Source: Betaproteobacteria bacterium
GTDB lineage: Bacteria > Pseudomonadota > Gammaproteobacteria > Burkholderiales > Casimicrobiaceae
DNA: 64,000 bases
Assembly: GCA_013298765.1 (NCBI GenBank)
Contig: JAAFJA010000004.1
Location: 294,636 to 358,635, forward strand
Reading direction: 5' to 3'
Below, piece after piece: positions 36,942-45,871 of the stretch (position 1 is the stretch's first letter; the number at the start of each line of letters is the position of its first letter). A program made the translations under genes and the position numbers. The notes under the pieces are model-generated. The model worked only from the letters and a program-made list of their open reading frames with translations, was not told the DNA's origin and did no database searches.

Positions 36942-38093
36942 ATGCTCATTCGTCCACGATATCTCGTTCTGGATACCGCGCACGTAGTCGGGTTGGTGGA
37001 CGACTATTTTTCACTTGAAGAACTATTCCGAAAGCGTGCTCGAGATTATGTGCGCGCGTTGTCTGATTCGGGGATTTTGCTGACTTTCGCGGATCACCAC
37101 TTCGTAGAGATGTTTCAGCACGCTGACGACAATTTGGTCAAAAGTCGTTTGCAGTTCATTCGATCGCTTGACCCCGTAGCCTGGGTTGCACCTATCGATG
37201 AGCACGGAATCGTGGGGGCAGTTAAAGATGTCCTTGCACGAGAAATTCTTGCTCTACAAAGCGAACCCACTAGAGCCGCGATTGACATTCGAAACGCGGT
37301 TCGAACAAACGTGTTCCAAATTGGAAACGGCAGTCAACTAGTGAGTTCCTTTATTCGGGATTTTCGAGAATTCTCAGAGAAAGTGAGATCGGATCAGCAG
37401 AGGCCTATGGAAATCGCTGCCGTAGTGCACTCGACGCGCATGACGCCTGCGCGTATGACGGTCGGCGAATTTTTGGAATTGCCGCGACCTTCAAGTACAT
37501 CGATACCGCAAAACCTCTCACCTCGAAGAGAAGAGTTTTCTACCGAACTCATATCAAAAAGCGATCGACGGCTCGCAAATCCACAGAGTGTCGCTATTGA
37601 ATTCATGGAAAACGTTGCCGACGGTGTCGAGTTCGGAATGCAAGCGTCGCATTCAACCTATGAATTCATGAAAGTAGTTCTGGCGCAAGTTGGCGTGGAT
37701 GTCGATACGATAGCTCGTGACATGTTGCTATGCGATCTTTGCCAGTTAGTTGTTGATCGTCATAAAGTAAGAGTTTCAATGAACTTGCTTGAGCGCGCGG
37801 GCCTAAATCCGGAATTTCCGTCGTCACTCAGTGGTCTTCCAAGCCTCATCGCTGAACGGGCGCTACTGCGACATCGACAGGACTATGATGAACGACCCGG
37901 AAGTGAAATTACTGATCGTCACATGGTCGCTCTAGGACTATACGGTGACTGGGTGTTTGTCGACAAAAGGACTCTGGAGAATACTCGTCGGGCAGCGCGC
38001 AGCGATGAGCAGTTTCGGCTACTTGCAACGCCTGTCTTGAGAGCTCCACGCTACCTAGACACGCTACGGAATCTTGGCATCGATAGCGTCTAG
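36942..38093 (+). CDS. PIN-like domain protein, unknown role
   Basis: 383 aa from the ATG at 36942; an in-frame ATG at 36921 abuts GGAG too closely. The N-terminal strand RYLVLDTAHVVGLVDD and C-terminal GSEITDRHMVALGLYGDWVF followed by VDKRTLENTRRA match the first and last acidic strands of PIN-like nucleases. A helical insert separates them. It could be an RNase but the family is not one I can name. It is transcribed away from cca and slightly more A/T-rich than its neighbours, perhaps acquired. A relation to the island's 447-aa PIN-like protein is not evident beyond the fold signature. Confidence 0.68.
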   Translation: MLIRPRYLVLDTAHVVGLVDDYFSLEELFRKRARDYVRALSDSGILLTFADHHFVEMFQHADDNLVKSRLQFIRSLDPVAWVAPIDEHGIVGAVKDVLAREILALQSEPTRAAIDIRNAVRTNVFQIGNGSQLVSSFIRDFREFSEKVRSDQQRPMEIAAVVHSTRMTPARMTVGEFLELPRPSSTSIPQNLSPRREEFSTELISKSDRRLANPQSVAIEFMENVADGVEFGMQASHSTYEFMKVVLAQVGVDVDTIARDMLLCDLCQLVVDRHKVRVSMNLLERAGLNPEFPSSLSGLPSLIAERALLRHRQDYDERPGSEITDRHMVALGLYGDWVFVDKRTLENTRRAARSDEQFRLLATPVLRAPRYLDTLRNLGIDSV

Positions 38094-38157
38094 TATTTTT
38101 CTCCTCGAAGTTTGATAGATCTCGCTAACGGCAAGTTGGCACATGTCGAGACAGCAC

Positions 38158-39210
38158 CTAGTATCTTTTCCGTCTCAACGCCAACGCCGCCTCCAACCGT
38201 GGTTGCTCCTGCGCGTTGAACATGCGATCCTGCAATGCTGTAAGTTGTGTATCCGTCATCGTGCCATCGCGCGTTGCGCGCTCTGCTTGTTCATACTGCG
38301 CGAGGCGTGATTGCCATTCGCGTTCGCTGCGATCAAGCTCGGCGAGCCGTTGTGCGGCGGCTTCGCCATGCTCTGCTTTGCGCGCTGCGAATCGTTCTTC
38401 GTCACCCGTTTGTTTGGCGTCGAATAAAGCGGTTTGATTCAGCGCGGTCAGGTGCAATTGCCAGCTTGCTCGCTCGGCGCGCCCATCGGGTGTGAGTTCG
38501 CTCGCAGCGGCCGCGAGCGCTTGTTCGCGCTCTCGCGCGTCGAGCTTCGTGTTCGCTTCGATTTCCATTCGCGCAATGGTGTAGCGATCAAGTCGATCAT
38601 CGCGCGCGAAGAGCGCTTCGTATTCCTCAGGTGCGAAAAACGATTTGCGCAACGCGCTGCGCGCTTCATACAAGCTTCGAAGCGACGCCAGATCGTTTTT
38701 CGCAGAACTTAAATTCAGCGCATCGAGCGATTCGAGATAGTTCACGTATCGATTGAGAAACGCAATCGCGGAATCGGCAAGCTCCGGCGGAAAATGCGCT
38801 TTCGCTCGCGCCGCGAGCCGTGCGCGGAAGCCATGCGGATCGTTGCGAACGCTGCCATTGCCAAGCACATCACCGATCAAGTCTTCAACAACGCGATGCA
38901 GCGCGGGGGTCTGCAACAGGGCCTTCGGTGCGGAAACAATATTCGATCCCGTCGCCCCATTCCAACTGGAGCTAGCGCCCGAATAGAGTCTTTGTTGCGT
39001 TTTATTTTTTTCTGCAGTTAGCCCCAAATTTCCTGAGCCTGAAGTCGCAGAGTTTGTTTGACTACTTTTCGTCTGCTCACTCGCCAAGCTGAACCAAATC
39101 ACGGCGGTGAGACCACCGATCAAACTCACAATGAGCGCGGTCCGCCAGCGCACGCCCGCGCGTGCGCCGCGGGCGCTTTCGCGCGCTACGGCATGTTCAT
39201 GATCGAACAT
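38158..39210 (-). CDS. lifO: Lipase-specific foldase (lipase secretion chaperone)
   Basis: 350 aa. An N-terminal membrane anchor (TALIVSLIGGLTAVIWFSLA) leads to a Ser/Gly/Thr-rich linker and a long helical domain rich in Arg/Glu/Ala, as in Lif foldases that wrap the lipase in the periplasm. The segment RKSFFAPEEYEALFARDD is typical. The start ATG overlaps the lipase stop (TGATG), so translation is coupled. The canonical Lif motif is not obvious in the N-terminal part, so activity should be tested with the cognate lipase. Confidence 0.82.
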   Translation of the reverse strand: MFDHEHAVARESARGARAGVRWRTALIVSLIGGLTAVIWFSLASEQTKSSQTNSATSGSGNLGLTAEKNKTQQRLYSGASSSWNGATGSNIVSAPKALLQTPALHRVVEDLIGDVLGNGSVRNDPHGFRARLAARAKAHFPPELADSAIAFLNRYVNYLESLDALNLSSAKNDLASLRSLYEARSALRKSFFAPEEYEALFARDDRLDRYTIARMEIEANTKLDAREREQALAAAASELTPDGRAERASWQLHLTALNQTALFDAKQTGDEERFAARKAEHGEAAAQRLAELDRSEREWQSRLAQYEQAERATRDGTMTDTQLTALQDRMFNAQEQPRLEAALALRRKRY

Positions 39211-40166
39211 CAAAGCCCAGCGCTTTGTAAGCGATTGGCGTGTTGGCGAAACAATGTTTTCGGGTTCACCGAGAAGATGTCGACAAGCCCGAGCGTTTGA
39301 TTGACTTCGTCGAGGTGGTTCTGGCTATAGACGCCGAGCGAGCGGCCCAGCTTCGACGAACACACCGAGACCAGCCCATCGTTCTGCACGAACAAGCCAT
39401 GCAGTGGCGCGACGATGCCGAGCGGCGCGTCGAGCGGATCGAAGATGTTGGTGAGCACGCGATCGCCCGTCCACGAGTAATAACGAATGCCGTTCACGAC
39501 GTTGGCGCCATCGCCGCAACTGGTCGTGGGGATGCCCTGTGGAAACTTTGCGTTGAACGCGGCCGAGCCAGCGCTTGTGAGCGAAAGCAACCCTGCAATC
39601 GCGTTTTCTTCGTAGCCCGGTTTGCTAGAGAAAAAGCTGATCACCTGCCCGAGCGCGTTGGCAACGCTTGCCGCCACGCCGCGCAACCAAGAGCCTTCGC
39701 GCAGATTGTCATTCACAAAATCTGCAACCTTCGAGCCTTTGTTCGGCCCACCAACTGCCGTGACCGACGCGACGAGCTGCGGCGCCACAGCGGCAACGTA
39801 GCGCACCGTGTGGCTGCCATGCGAATGGCCAATCAGATTTACTTTTTGTGCGCCGGTAATCGCGATCACGTTTTTCACTTGCTGCAAGAGCTGCTCACCG
39901 CGTTCCTCCGAGCTATTGAACGCGGAGACTTCGGCAACAAACACGCGCGCGCCACCATCGCGCAACGATTGCGGAATCCCGTAGAAATAATCGATCGCGC
40001 CGATTCGGTCGAACCCGGACATGCCGTGCATCAGCACAATCGGATACTTTGTCGTCGTGTAACCGGCGTGCGTTACCGATGCGGCGATGGCGAAAACCGC
40101 CGCCAAAACAACTCGCTGCCACTGCTTGCCGCAATGCGCGGCCGCCATACGTGTGATGCAAAACAT
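39210..40166 (-). CDS. Secreted triacylglycerol lipase (family I, foldase-dependent)
   Basis: 318 aa from the ATG at 40166, which has AAAGGAGG upstream. The signal peptide ends near SVTHAG. Family I.1/I.2 features: YPIVLMHGMSGFDRIG (oxyanion), GHSHGSHTVRYVA (nucleophile Ser), and VTAVGGPNKGSKVADF. A late His in LVPSHG-type context is replaced here by NDGLVSVCSSKLG and LDEVNQTLG regions that should carry the Asp/His and calcium site. It hydrolyses long-chain triglycerides outside the cell after type II secretion. Gene order lipase then foldase is standard. Confidence 0.9.
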   Translation of the reverse strand: MFCITRMAAAHCGKQWQRVVLAAVFAIAASVTHAGYTTTKYPIVLMHGMSGFDRIGAIDYFYGIPQSLRDGGARVFVAEVSAFNSSEERGEQLLQQVKNVIAITGAQKVNLIGHSHGSHTVRYVAAVAPQLVASVTAVGGPNKGSKVADFVNDNLREGSWLRGVAASVANALGQVISFFSSKPGYEENAIAGLLSLTSAGSAAFNAKFPQGIPTTSCGDGANVVNGIRYYSWTGDRVLTNIFDPLDAPLGIVAPLHGLFVQNDGLVSVCSSKLGRSLGVYSQNHLDEVNQTLGLVDIFSVNPKTLFRQHANRLQSAGL

Positions 40167-40415
40167 CAACTGCCTCCTTTGGTTGTGGACATACCGGTCT
40201 TCAACAACTCTAAACGGCTGTTTGGAACGACTGTTTTTGTGCGAAGGCGAAATCTATGAATCGAAAAACGCTTCAAACGCAGTGCAAACCCTAAGCTGCG
40301 GCGCAGCATCACTCGCCCGCGCCTGCGCCTGGTTTCGCGAGTTCGCAGAAACCTGAGGATGACTTGATGTCCGAAAACGGCGAATCGATGCAACGCGCCT
40401 GGCTAAACTGCCGAC

Positions 40416-41954
40416 ATGCCCACTGCAATTGAAAACACGTCAGGCGAGACGAAATCGCTTCGCAGCTTTCCGCCGGAAGTCTGCTACCAAGCAATGAAAT
40501 CGCACGATGCGCGCTTCGACGGGCGGTTCTTCGTCGGTGTTGCTTCGACCAAAATTTATTGCCGCCCGATTTGTCGGGTGAAGTTGCCGCTCTTCAAAAA
40601 CTGTTCGTTTCATCCGAGCGCGGCGGCGGCGGAGTCTGCGGGGTTTCGTCCGTGTCTAAAGTGCCGACCTGAACTTGCTCCCGGATTTGCGGCGAGCGAG
40701 GCGAGTACGACACTTGCCCGAACAGCGGCGCGCCTCATCGAAAACGCGGTCGCAGGCGTGGGCAAGTTTGATGACGATCTGAGCACGATTGCGAATCGCA
40801 TCGGCGTGACGGATCGGCATCTGCGGCGGATTTTTCAATCGGAGTTCGGGGTTTCTCCGGTGCAATACGCGCAGACGCAACGCTTGTTGCTCGCGAAACG
40901 ATTGTTGACCGATACCGCATTGCCCGTCGCCAACGTCGCGTTCGCAAGCGGCTTTTCTAGCGTGCGCCGCATGAATACGCTTTTTGCGGAACGCTACGGA
41001 TTTGCGCCCACGCGGTTGCGCAAAGAAACGGACGTGACGCCAAGCGCGAACAGCAGCGGGCAGTTCTTCACATTCAATCTTTCGTATCGTCCGCCTTACG
41101 ATTGGGATTGGATGCTTTCTTTCTTTGAGAAGCGCGCGATCCCGAGCGTTGAAGCCGTGGTTGATGGCAGTTACCGACGCATCCTGCGCTTGGCGCGAGA
41201 CGGCGAATCAGCGATCACGGGTTGGTTGCAAGTGAGGCATGCGCCGACAAAGAACTCGCTTGAAATCATGCTTTCGCCCGCGTTCGCGCCGGTGATCGCG
41301 GGCGTGCTCGCGCACGTGAAGCGAGTGTTCGATTTGCATGCGGATCCGGTGGAAATTTCCGCCGCGTTGGGCACGCTCGCGAAGAACGCGAATGGGGTGC
41401 GTTTGCCCGGCGCATTCGATGGCTTTGAACTGGCCGTGCGTGCGGTGCTCGGTCAGCAAGTGACAGTGAAGGCAGCGCGCACGCTGGCGACACGATTCGT
41501 CGCCGCACATGGCGAGGCGATAGCGTTTGACGTCGCACCACCGTTTGACGGCTTGAATTACGCGTTCCCAACGGCATCGAAAGTCGCGCAACTCACGCAA
41601 GACGACATCGCGAAACACGGTATCGTGTCTGCGCGCGCGAATGCGATCATCGCGATCGCGCAAAAGGTTGTTAGCAGCGAACTGGATTTGTCACCGAACG
41701 CGTCGCTCGAAGCGGCAAGCGTTGCGCTGCAATCGATCAAAGGTATTGGGCCGTGGACCGCGCATTACATCGCGATGCGTGCGCTCTCATGGCCCGACGC
41801 ATTTCCACCGCAGGATGTGGCGCTACTCAATGCGCTTCAGCTGCCGAATACGACGAAAGGGCAACGCGAAGCCGATGCAATTGCCGAGGCGTGGCGGCCT
41901 TGGCGCAGTTATGCGGTGATGCATTTGTGGCGAAGCTTAGAAACGAACAAGTAG
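40416..41954 (+). CDS. Ada-AlkA fusion: methyl-responsive regulator and 3-methyladenine DNA glycosylase
   Basis: 512 aa. Residues 20-90 are the Ada zinc/methyl-acceptor domain (YCRPICRVK and FRPCLKCRPE supply four Cys). Residues 100-205 are an AraC-type HTH (VTDRHLRRIFQSEFGVSPVQ). The rest is AlkA: an N-terminal fold, then the helix-hairpin-helix SIKGIGPWTAHYIAMRAL and the catalytic Asp in FPPQDVALL. It senses methylphosphotriesters and excises alkylated purines. It lies just before ogt, so both branches of alkylation repair are adjacent, but a dispersed repeat separates them. Confidence 0.9.
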   Translation: MPTAIENTSGETKSLRSFPPEVCYQAMKSHDARFDGRFFVGVASTKIYCRPICRVKLPLFKNCSFHPSAAAAESAGFRPCLKCRPELAPGFAASEASTTLARTAARLIENAVAGVGKFDDDLSTIANRIGVTDRHLRRIFQSEFGVSPVQYAQTQRLLLAKRLLTDTALPVANVAFASGFSSVRRMNTLFAERYGFAPTRLRKETDVTPSANSSGQFFTFNLSYRPPYDWDWMLSFFEKRAIPSVEAVVDGSYRRILRLARDGESAITGWLQVRHAPTKNSLEIMLSPAFAPVIAGVLAHVKRVFDLHADPVEISAALGTLAKNANGVRLPGAFDGFELAVRAVLGQQVTVKAARTLATRFVAAHGEAIAFDVAPPFDGLNYAFPTASKVAQLTQDDIAKHGIVSARANAIIAIAQKVVSSELDLSPNASLEAASVALQSIKGIGPWTAHYIAMRALSWPDAFPPQDVALLNALQLPNTTKGQREADAIAEAWRPWRSYAVMHLWRSLETNK

Positions 41955-41975
41955 TCGCCCGATTTTGGAGCGCGC

Positions 41976-42020
41976 TTCCCTCACCCAACGCTGCGCGTTG
42001 ACCTCTCCCAAGGGGAGAGG
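41976..42020. repeat. Dispersed CTCTCCC/GGGTGAGGG palindromic repeat
   Basis: It contains the hairpin CTCTCCCAAGGGGAGAG and, about 20 nt away, CCCTCACCC. The same element in the opposite orientation sits inside gcvP at 57400-57444. It occupies the gap between the glycosylase and ogt. Confidence 0.78.
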
Positions 42021-42034
42021 CGGAAAGTTGAGAT

Positions 42035-42517
42035 ATGAAAAAACACTTCACACACTTTGATTCGCCGATAGGCACGTTGTTGGCGATTTCGACAGACGAT
42101 GCGATCACTGATTTGCACGTGGTGTCCGGGAAGTACGTTCCGGCTATCGCTGACCATTGGATTGATTCGCCGAAACTACCTCTGTTCTTGCAACTGCGGC
42201 AGGAGCTTGGCGAATATTTCGCGGGCAAACGCAAATCGTTCAACGTGAAGCTCGCCCCCGAGGGCACGGAGTTTCAGCGCGCCGCATGGAAAGCGCTCAC
42301 AAAAATTCCGTTTGGACAAACGCGATCGTACGGCGAGCAAGCGGCGGCCATCGGTAAACCCAAAGCAGTGCGTGCGATTGGCGCGGCGAATGGTCGAAAC
42401 CCAATTGGCATCTTCATTCCGTGCCATCGCGTGATTGGCGCGAATGGAACGCTCACCGGATACGCGGGTGGGCTCGACAAGAAAGAGTTTTTACTGAAAC
42501 TAGAAGGGATTTTGTGA
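42035..42517 (+). CDS. ogt: Methylated-DNA--protein-cysteine methyltransferase
   Basis: 160 aa. It transfers the methyl of O6-methylguanine to its own Cys in IPCHRVIGANG. The upstream AWKALTKIPFGQTRSYGEQA supplies the DNA-binding helix-turn-helix and Arg finger, and the C-terminus reads YAGGLDKKEFLL. Length is standard for Ogt. The ribosome site is the GGAAAG ahead of ATG. Confidence 0.94.
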   Translation: MKKHFTHFDSPIGTLLAISTDDAITDLHVVSGKYVPAIADHWIDSPKLPLFLQLRQELGEYFAGKRKSFNVKLAPEGTEFQRAAWKALTKIPFGQTRSYGEQAAAIGKPKAVRAIGAANGRNPIGIFIPCHRVIGANGTLTGYAGGLDKKEFLLKLEGIL

Positions 42518-42531
42518 CGGGCCAATGCGCC

Positions 42532-42723
42532 AGGGAAACGCTGAACAAGTCATGCGCGACGGAGGCAATCTTGCCGATCCACGGCAAAGCATCGTCGGAG
42601 TTGGGCGATCTGAAACCCCAAAACTCTTCAACATAGCCCCGCTATGCCTCAGAATTTTGGGCTTCCAGCTCATCCCAATCCGCCGTGCGCTGCGTCACGC
42701 AGACTTATTCAGCGTTTCCCTGG
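42532..42723. mobile_element. 192-bp palindromic MITE-like element
   Basis: The ends are inverted copies: CCAGGGAAACGCTGAACAAG at the left pairs with CTTATTCAGCGTTTCCCTGG at the right, 21 of 22 matching through GTC. The interior is also palindromic around a centre near ATAGCCCCGCTAT, with GAAaCCCCAAAA opposite TTTTGGGcTTC. There is no room for a transposase. Similar termini occur in IS-derived miniature elements. Target duplications are not clear. Confidence 0.82.
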
Positions 42724-42903
42724 TTTTTTGACCGCGGACGCGGGCATGGGCGTCGGCGGTTGATCTCAGCACTTTCTCACCAGCATTCGCCTTTATCCAT
42801 GATTGGCCTTTCATAACTGGGTTAGGCGTGTAAAAACTTAGTATTGATTTTGCGATTTTCTGTCTTTTAGCCCCTATTCAATATGATTTAACGAGAGATA
42901 ACT

Positions 42904-42990
42904 ATGTTGCGGACAGTTCTCCTCAGCGAGAGCGTCGTACTGCTGGGAACGGCGCTCGCATTAGGCTTCTTGACCAAACAATCGCGTTAA
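42904..42990 (+). CDS. Possible 28-aa membrane peptide upstream of rpmH
   Basis: ATG at 42904 is preceded by GAGAG and encodes a 28-residue peptide with a hydrophobic centre ([14 protein letters not shown]) and a basic end (TKQSR). It lies 155 nt before rpmH, upstream of the likely rpmH promoter. A short frame of this size can occur by chance; conservation would be needed to accept it. Confidence 0.3.
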   Translation: MLRTVLLSESVVLLGTALALGFLTKQSR

Positions 42991-43012
42991 TCCATTAGGT
43001 GTTTCCGTCTAT

Positions 43013-43044
43013 TTGGACAAAAAGCATGTTGCGAACGCTATAAT
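43013..43044 (+). promoter_or_regulatory. Probable sigma-70 promoter of rpmH
   Basis: A perfect TATAAT at 43039-43044 is preceded by TTGGAC at 43013-43018; the spacing of 20 is longer than ideal. It lies 100 nt before the rpmH start and would drive the rpmH operon. Confidence 0.55.
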
Positions 43045-43144
43045 TGAGGGCTTTTTCGCCGTTTCGTACCTATTTTCCTGGGGCAGCGGCGTGGCAGTCG
43101 GCAATCGTTTCGACTGCATCCCTCTTCCAAGAAAAGAGTTCACT

Positions 43145-43279
43145 ATGAAACGTACATTCCAACCATCCGTTATCCGTCGTAAGCGCAACCATGGCTTCCG
43201 CGCTCGCATGAGCACCAAAGCGGGCCGCCAAATCCTTAACGGTCGTCGCGCCAAGGGTCGCAAAGTTCTCTCTGCGTAA
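43145..43279 (+). CDS. rpmH: Ribosomal protein bL34
   Basis: 44 aa: the basic peptide MKRTFQPS, then [31 protein letters not shown]. Full-length match to bL34 of the large ribosomal subunit. It opens the conserved rpmH-rnpA-yidD-yidC-mnmE cluster. The longer frame from 43013 includes promoter sequence and is rejected. Confidence 0.97.
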   Translation: MKRTFQPSVIRRKRNHGFRARMSTKAGRQILNGRRAKGRKVLSA

Positions 43280-43318
43280 GCGCGAACTGCGCACTGCGCT
43301 TGATCGCTGCAAACCGGG

Positions 43319-43801
43319 GTGACTGGGGCGAAATTCCCACGAGACGCCCGGCTTTTGACGCCGGACGCGTTCACTCGCGTGTTGAAAACGCGGCCCTTTC
43401 GCGGCAAGTTTCTTTGGATCTATCGACTTGACCGCGCGCTCAGCGAATCGGCAAACGCGGTAACGACTTCGGGTGAGAGCCCAGAAGCCGAAGCGACGAA
43501 CCGCGGAAACCCTGCCGTCGTCTCGCTTGCAAACACCTACCGTGGGCCACAACTCGGCATGATGATCGGTAAACGCAACGCCAAAACCGCTGTTCTTCGA
43601 AATGCGATCAAACGTCGCATTCGCGAGCAGTTTCGGTTGCATGCGGGGCGTTTGCCGGTGCGCGCCTACGTGGTGCGTCTTTCAGCGCTGGCTTCAAAAG
43701 CTGACACTTCAGCGATTGTGGGCGAATGGGTTGATTCGATGGAGATCGATATCAAAAAGAATTTCGCACTAACCCAAAATAAATCGGGGCAAGCGTTGTG
43801 A
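43319..43801 (+). CDS. rnpA: Ribonuclease P protein component
   Basis: 160 aa from a GTG. It assists RNase P RNA in cutting the 5' leader from tRNA precursors. The RNR box is intact: KRNAKTAVLRNAIKRRIRE. The protein is about 35-40 residues longer than the usual 115-125; the surplus is a polar segment (about residues 40-75, ESPEAEATNRGNP) between the first strands. The stop overlaps the yidD start (GTGA). Confidence 0.92.
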   Translation: MTGAKFPRDARLLTPDAFTRVLKTRPFRGKFLWIYRLDRALSESANAVTTSGESPEAEATNRGNPAVVSLANTYRGPQLGMMIGKRNAKTAVLRNAIKRRIREQFRLHAGRLPVRAYVVRLSALASKADTSAIVGEWVDSMEIDIKKNFALTQNKSGQAL

Positions 43802-44073
43802 AGTCGCAATCTAGTACTGCGCCTGGGCTCTCGCATGCGGTCAATGCCGTGGGCGAAGGCGCACTCATCGCGCTCATCAAAGGCTACCGTTACGGCATCC
43901 GACCGATGCTGGGTCAACGCTGCCGATTTTTTCCCAGCTGCTCTGAATACGCGCTCGAGGCCGTGCAAACACACGGAGCGGCGAAAGGCGGCTATTTAGG
44001 CGCGAAACGGCTGCTCAAATGTCAGCCGTGGCATGCCGGTGGCTTCGATCCGGTCCCCGAAAAGAAAACCTAG
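43798..44073 (+). CDS. yidD: Membrane protein insertion efficiency factor YidD
   Basis: 91 aa from a GTG that overlaps the rnpA stop. The conserved core is complete: LIKGYRYGIRPML, RCRFFPSCSEYALEAVQTHG and LLKCQPWHAGGFDPVP. It is membrane-associated through an amphipathic helix and assists YidC. Three conserved Cys are present. Confidence 0.93.
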   Translation: MKSQSSTAPGLSHAVNAVGEGALIALIKGYRYGIRPMLGQRCRFFPSCSEYALEAVQTHGAAKGGYLGAKRLLKCQPWHAGGFDPVPEKKT

Positions 44074-44139
44074 AGAAACTCTACGCGAGCGCACCTGCCT
44101 GTGTTCGCGTAGATTTTTTTGAATGAACTAAAGCCCACC

Positions 44140-45855
44140 ATGGACTTTCAGCGTTTACTTCTGGTTGTAATTTTCTCGATGTCGGGCCTGTTTCTATTCC
44201 AGGCCTGGCAGAAAGAAAATAATCCAACACCACCCGCGCAAGTCGCCGCGAAGGATACGAAGGCTGCGCCCGCCGCGAATGGCACCGCTCCTGCAGCGAA
44301 AGCTAACGGATCGAGCGATGTGCCTGGTGCCGCGAGCACTGCGCCTGCCGCAGCATCCGGCGCTGCGCCCGCAAATGCGGTGGCAACGCCCGCAGTAGGC
44401 GAAGTTTTCACTGTTGAGACCGATCTCGCGAGCTATCGCATCAACACCGTCGGCGGTGTGATTGAAGAGGTCGCCCTTTCCAAGCATCGCGATGGTGCCG
44501 ATAAGTCAAAGCCGTATCTCACGATGATGAAAGGCGGCGATCGCCTTCATGTCGCGCAAACCGGCTTGTTCGCGCAAGGCGTCGAGCTGCCGAATCACAA
44601 CACGGTGTACACCAAGGTTTCCACCAATACCAAGATGGGAACGAGCGACACGCTGGAAGTGCGCCTTTCAGCCCCTATCGCGGGCGGCGGCAAAAACGAT
44701 CTGGTCTACACGTTTAAGCGCGGCAGCTACATCGTTGATGTGACCCACGAGATCACTAACGGCGGCGCAGCGCCGATCACGCCAACCGCCTATTTCCATC
44801 TGCATCGCGACAGCAAGGTCACCGGCGGATCGAATGCCATGATCGGCATCTTTACCGGCCCCGCTGTTTACACCGAGAAAGAGAAATACAAGAAGGTTAG
44901 TTTCAGCGATCTGGAGAAGAAGAAAACCAATTTACATCCAGCCGACGCCACCGACGGTTGGGTAGCGATGGTGGAGCACTACTTCGTGAACGCTTGGCTG
45001 CCAAAGCAGGGCGATAAACGTGAGTTCTACACAAGTAAACAAGACGGCGACGCTTACCGCGCGGGTGTGAAGTTTGCTGTGCCGGCCATTGCGCCTGGCG
45101 CAACGGGTAAAGCGACCATGCCGTTGTTCGCCGGCCCGCAGGAGCAAGAACTGCTCAAAGCCGCCGCGCCGGGGCTCGACATCGTCGTCGACTACGGCAT
45201 TTTCTCGTTCGCCGCGAAACCGATGTTCTGGCTGCTCTCGTGGTTCCACGGGTTGGTGATGAACTGGGGCTGGGCAATTGTTCTGTTGACCATCCTCATC
45301 AAAGCTGCTTTCTATCCATTGAACGCAGCCGCTGGCCGCAGCATGGGCAAGATGAAGCTCTTCGCGCCAAAAATGAAAGAGCTGCAAGAGCGCTACGCTG
45401 GCGATCGCGTGAAGCTCAATCAAGCGATGATGGAGCTCTACAAGAAAGAGAAGATCAACCCGATGGGCGGCTGCTTGCCGATCCTGATTCAGATTCCGGT
45501 GTTCATCGCGCTCTATTGGGTGTTGATCGCCGCGGTGGAGTTGCGTCACGCACCGTGGGTGTTGTGGATCAAAGATTTGTCGGCGCCGGACCCTTGGTTC
45601 ATCCTGCCGCTGATCTACATGGCGACCGCCTTCGCTCAAGCGAAATTGCAGCCGCCCGCGCCCGGCATGGACCCAATTCAGCAAAAAGTGCTGATGTACA
45701 TGCCCGTTGCATTCGGCGTGATGTTCTTCTTCTTCCCAGCGGGCTTGGTGCTCTACTGGACGGTATCGAACATCCTGCAAATCGCGCAGCAGTGGCAGAT
45801 CAACAAGATGCTTGAGAAAGAGCAAGCGGCGGCGCAGGCGTTGCTGAAACGTTAA
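44140..45855 (+). CDS. yidC: Membrane protein insertase YidC
   Basis: 571 aa from the ATG at 44140 (MDFQRLLLVVIFSMSGLFLF); an upstream TTG would place charged residues before the first helix and is rejected. It inserts and folds inner-membrane proteins with or without SecYEG. The N-terminal helix is followed by an Ala/Pro-rich linker, a periplasmic beta domain (about 95-330), and five C-terminal helices containing GRSMGKMKLFAPKMKELQER and the hydrophilic-groove Arg. A hairpin without a T-run follows the stop. Confidence 0.96.
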   Translation: MDFQRLLLVVIFSMSGLFLFQAWQKENNPTPPAQVAAKDTKAAPAANGTAPAAKANGSSDVPGAASTAPAAASGAAPANAVATPAVGEVFTVETDLASYRINTVGGVIEEVALSKHRDGADKSKPYLTMMKGGDRLHVAQTGLFAQGVELPNHNTVYTKVSTNTKMGTSDTLEVRLSAPIAGGGKNDLVYTFKRGSYIVDVTHEITNGGAAPITPTAYFHLHRDSKVTGGSNAMIGIFTGPAVYTEKEKYKKVSFSDLEKKKTNLHPADATDGWVAMVEHYFVNAWLPKQGDKREFYTSKQDGDAYRAGVKFAVPAIAPGATGKATMPLFAGPQEQELLKAAAPGLDIVVDYGIFSFAAKPMFWLLSWFHGLVMNWGWAIVLLTILIKAAFYPLNAAAGRSMGKMKLFAPKMKELQERYAGDRVKLNQAMMELYKKEKINPMGGCLPILIQIPVFIALYWVLIAAVELRHAPWVLWIKDLSAPDPWFILPLIYMATAFAQAKLQPPAPGMDPIQQKVLMYMPVAFGVMFFFFPAGLVLYWTVSNILQIAQQWQINKMLEKEQAAAQALLKR

Positions 45856-45871
45856 TCAGCAACATGCTGGA

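Noticed and set aside
39240-40259. 339-codon plus-strand frame opposite the lipase gene
   Set aside because: Antisense of a well supported lipase with signal peptide and GHSHG motif.
42740-43140. Chromosomal replication origin upstream of rpmH
   Set aside because: No cluster of DnaA boxes is visible (only one weak TTTATCCAT) and dnaA is not adjacent.
44932-45825. 297-codon minus-strand frame within yidC
   Set aside because: Antisense shadow of yidC; His/Arg/Glu-rich translation with no domain.
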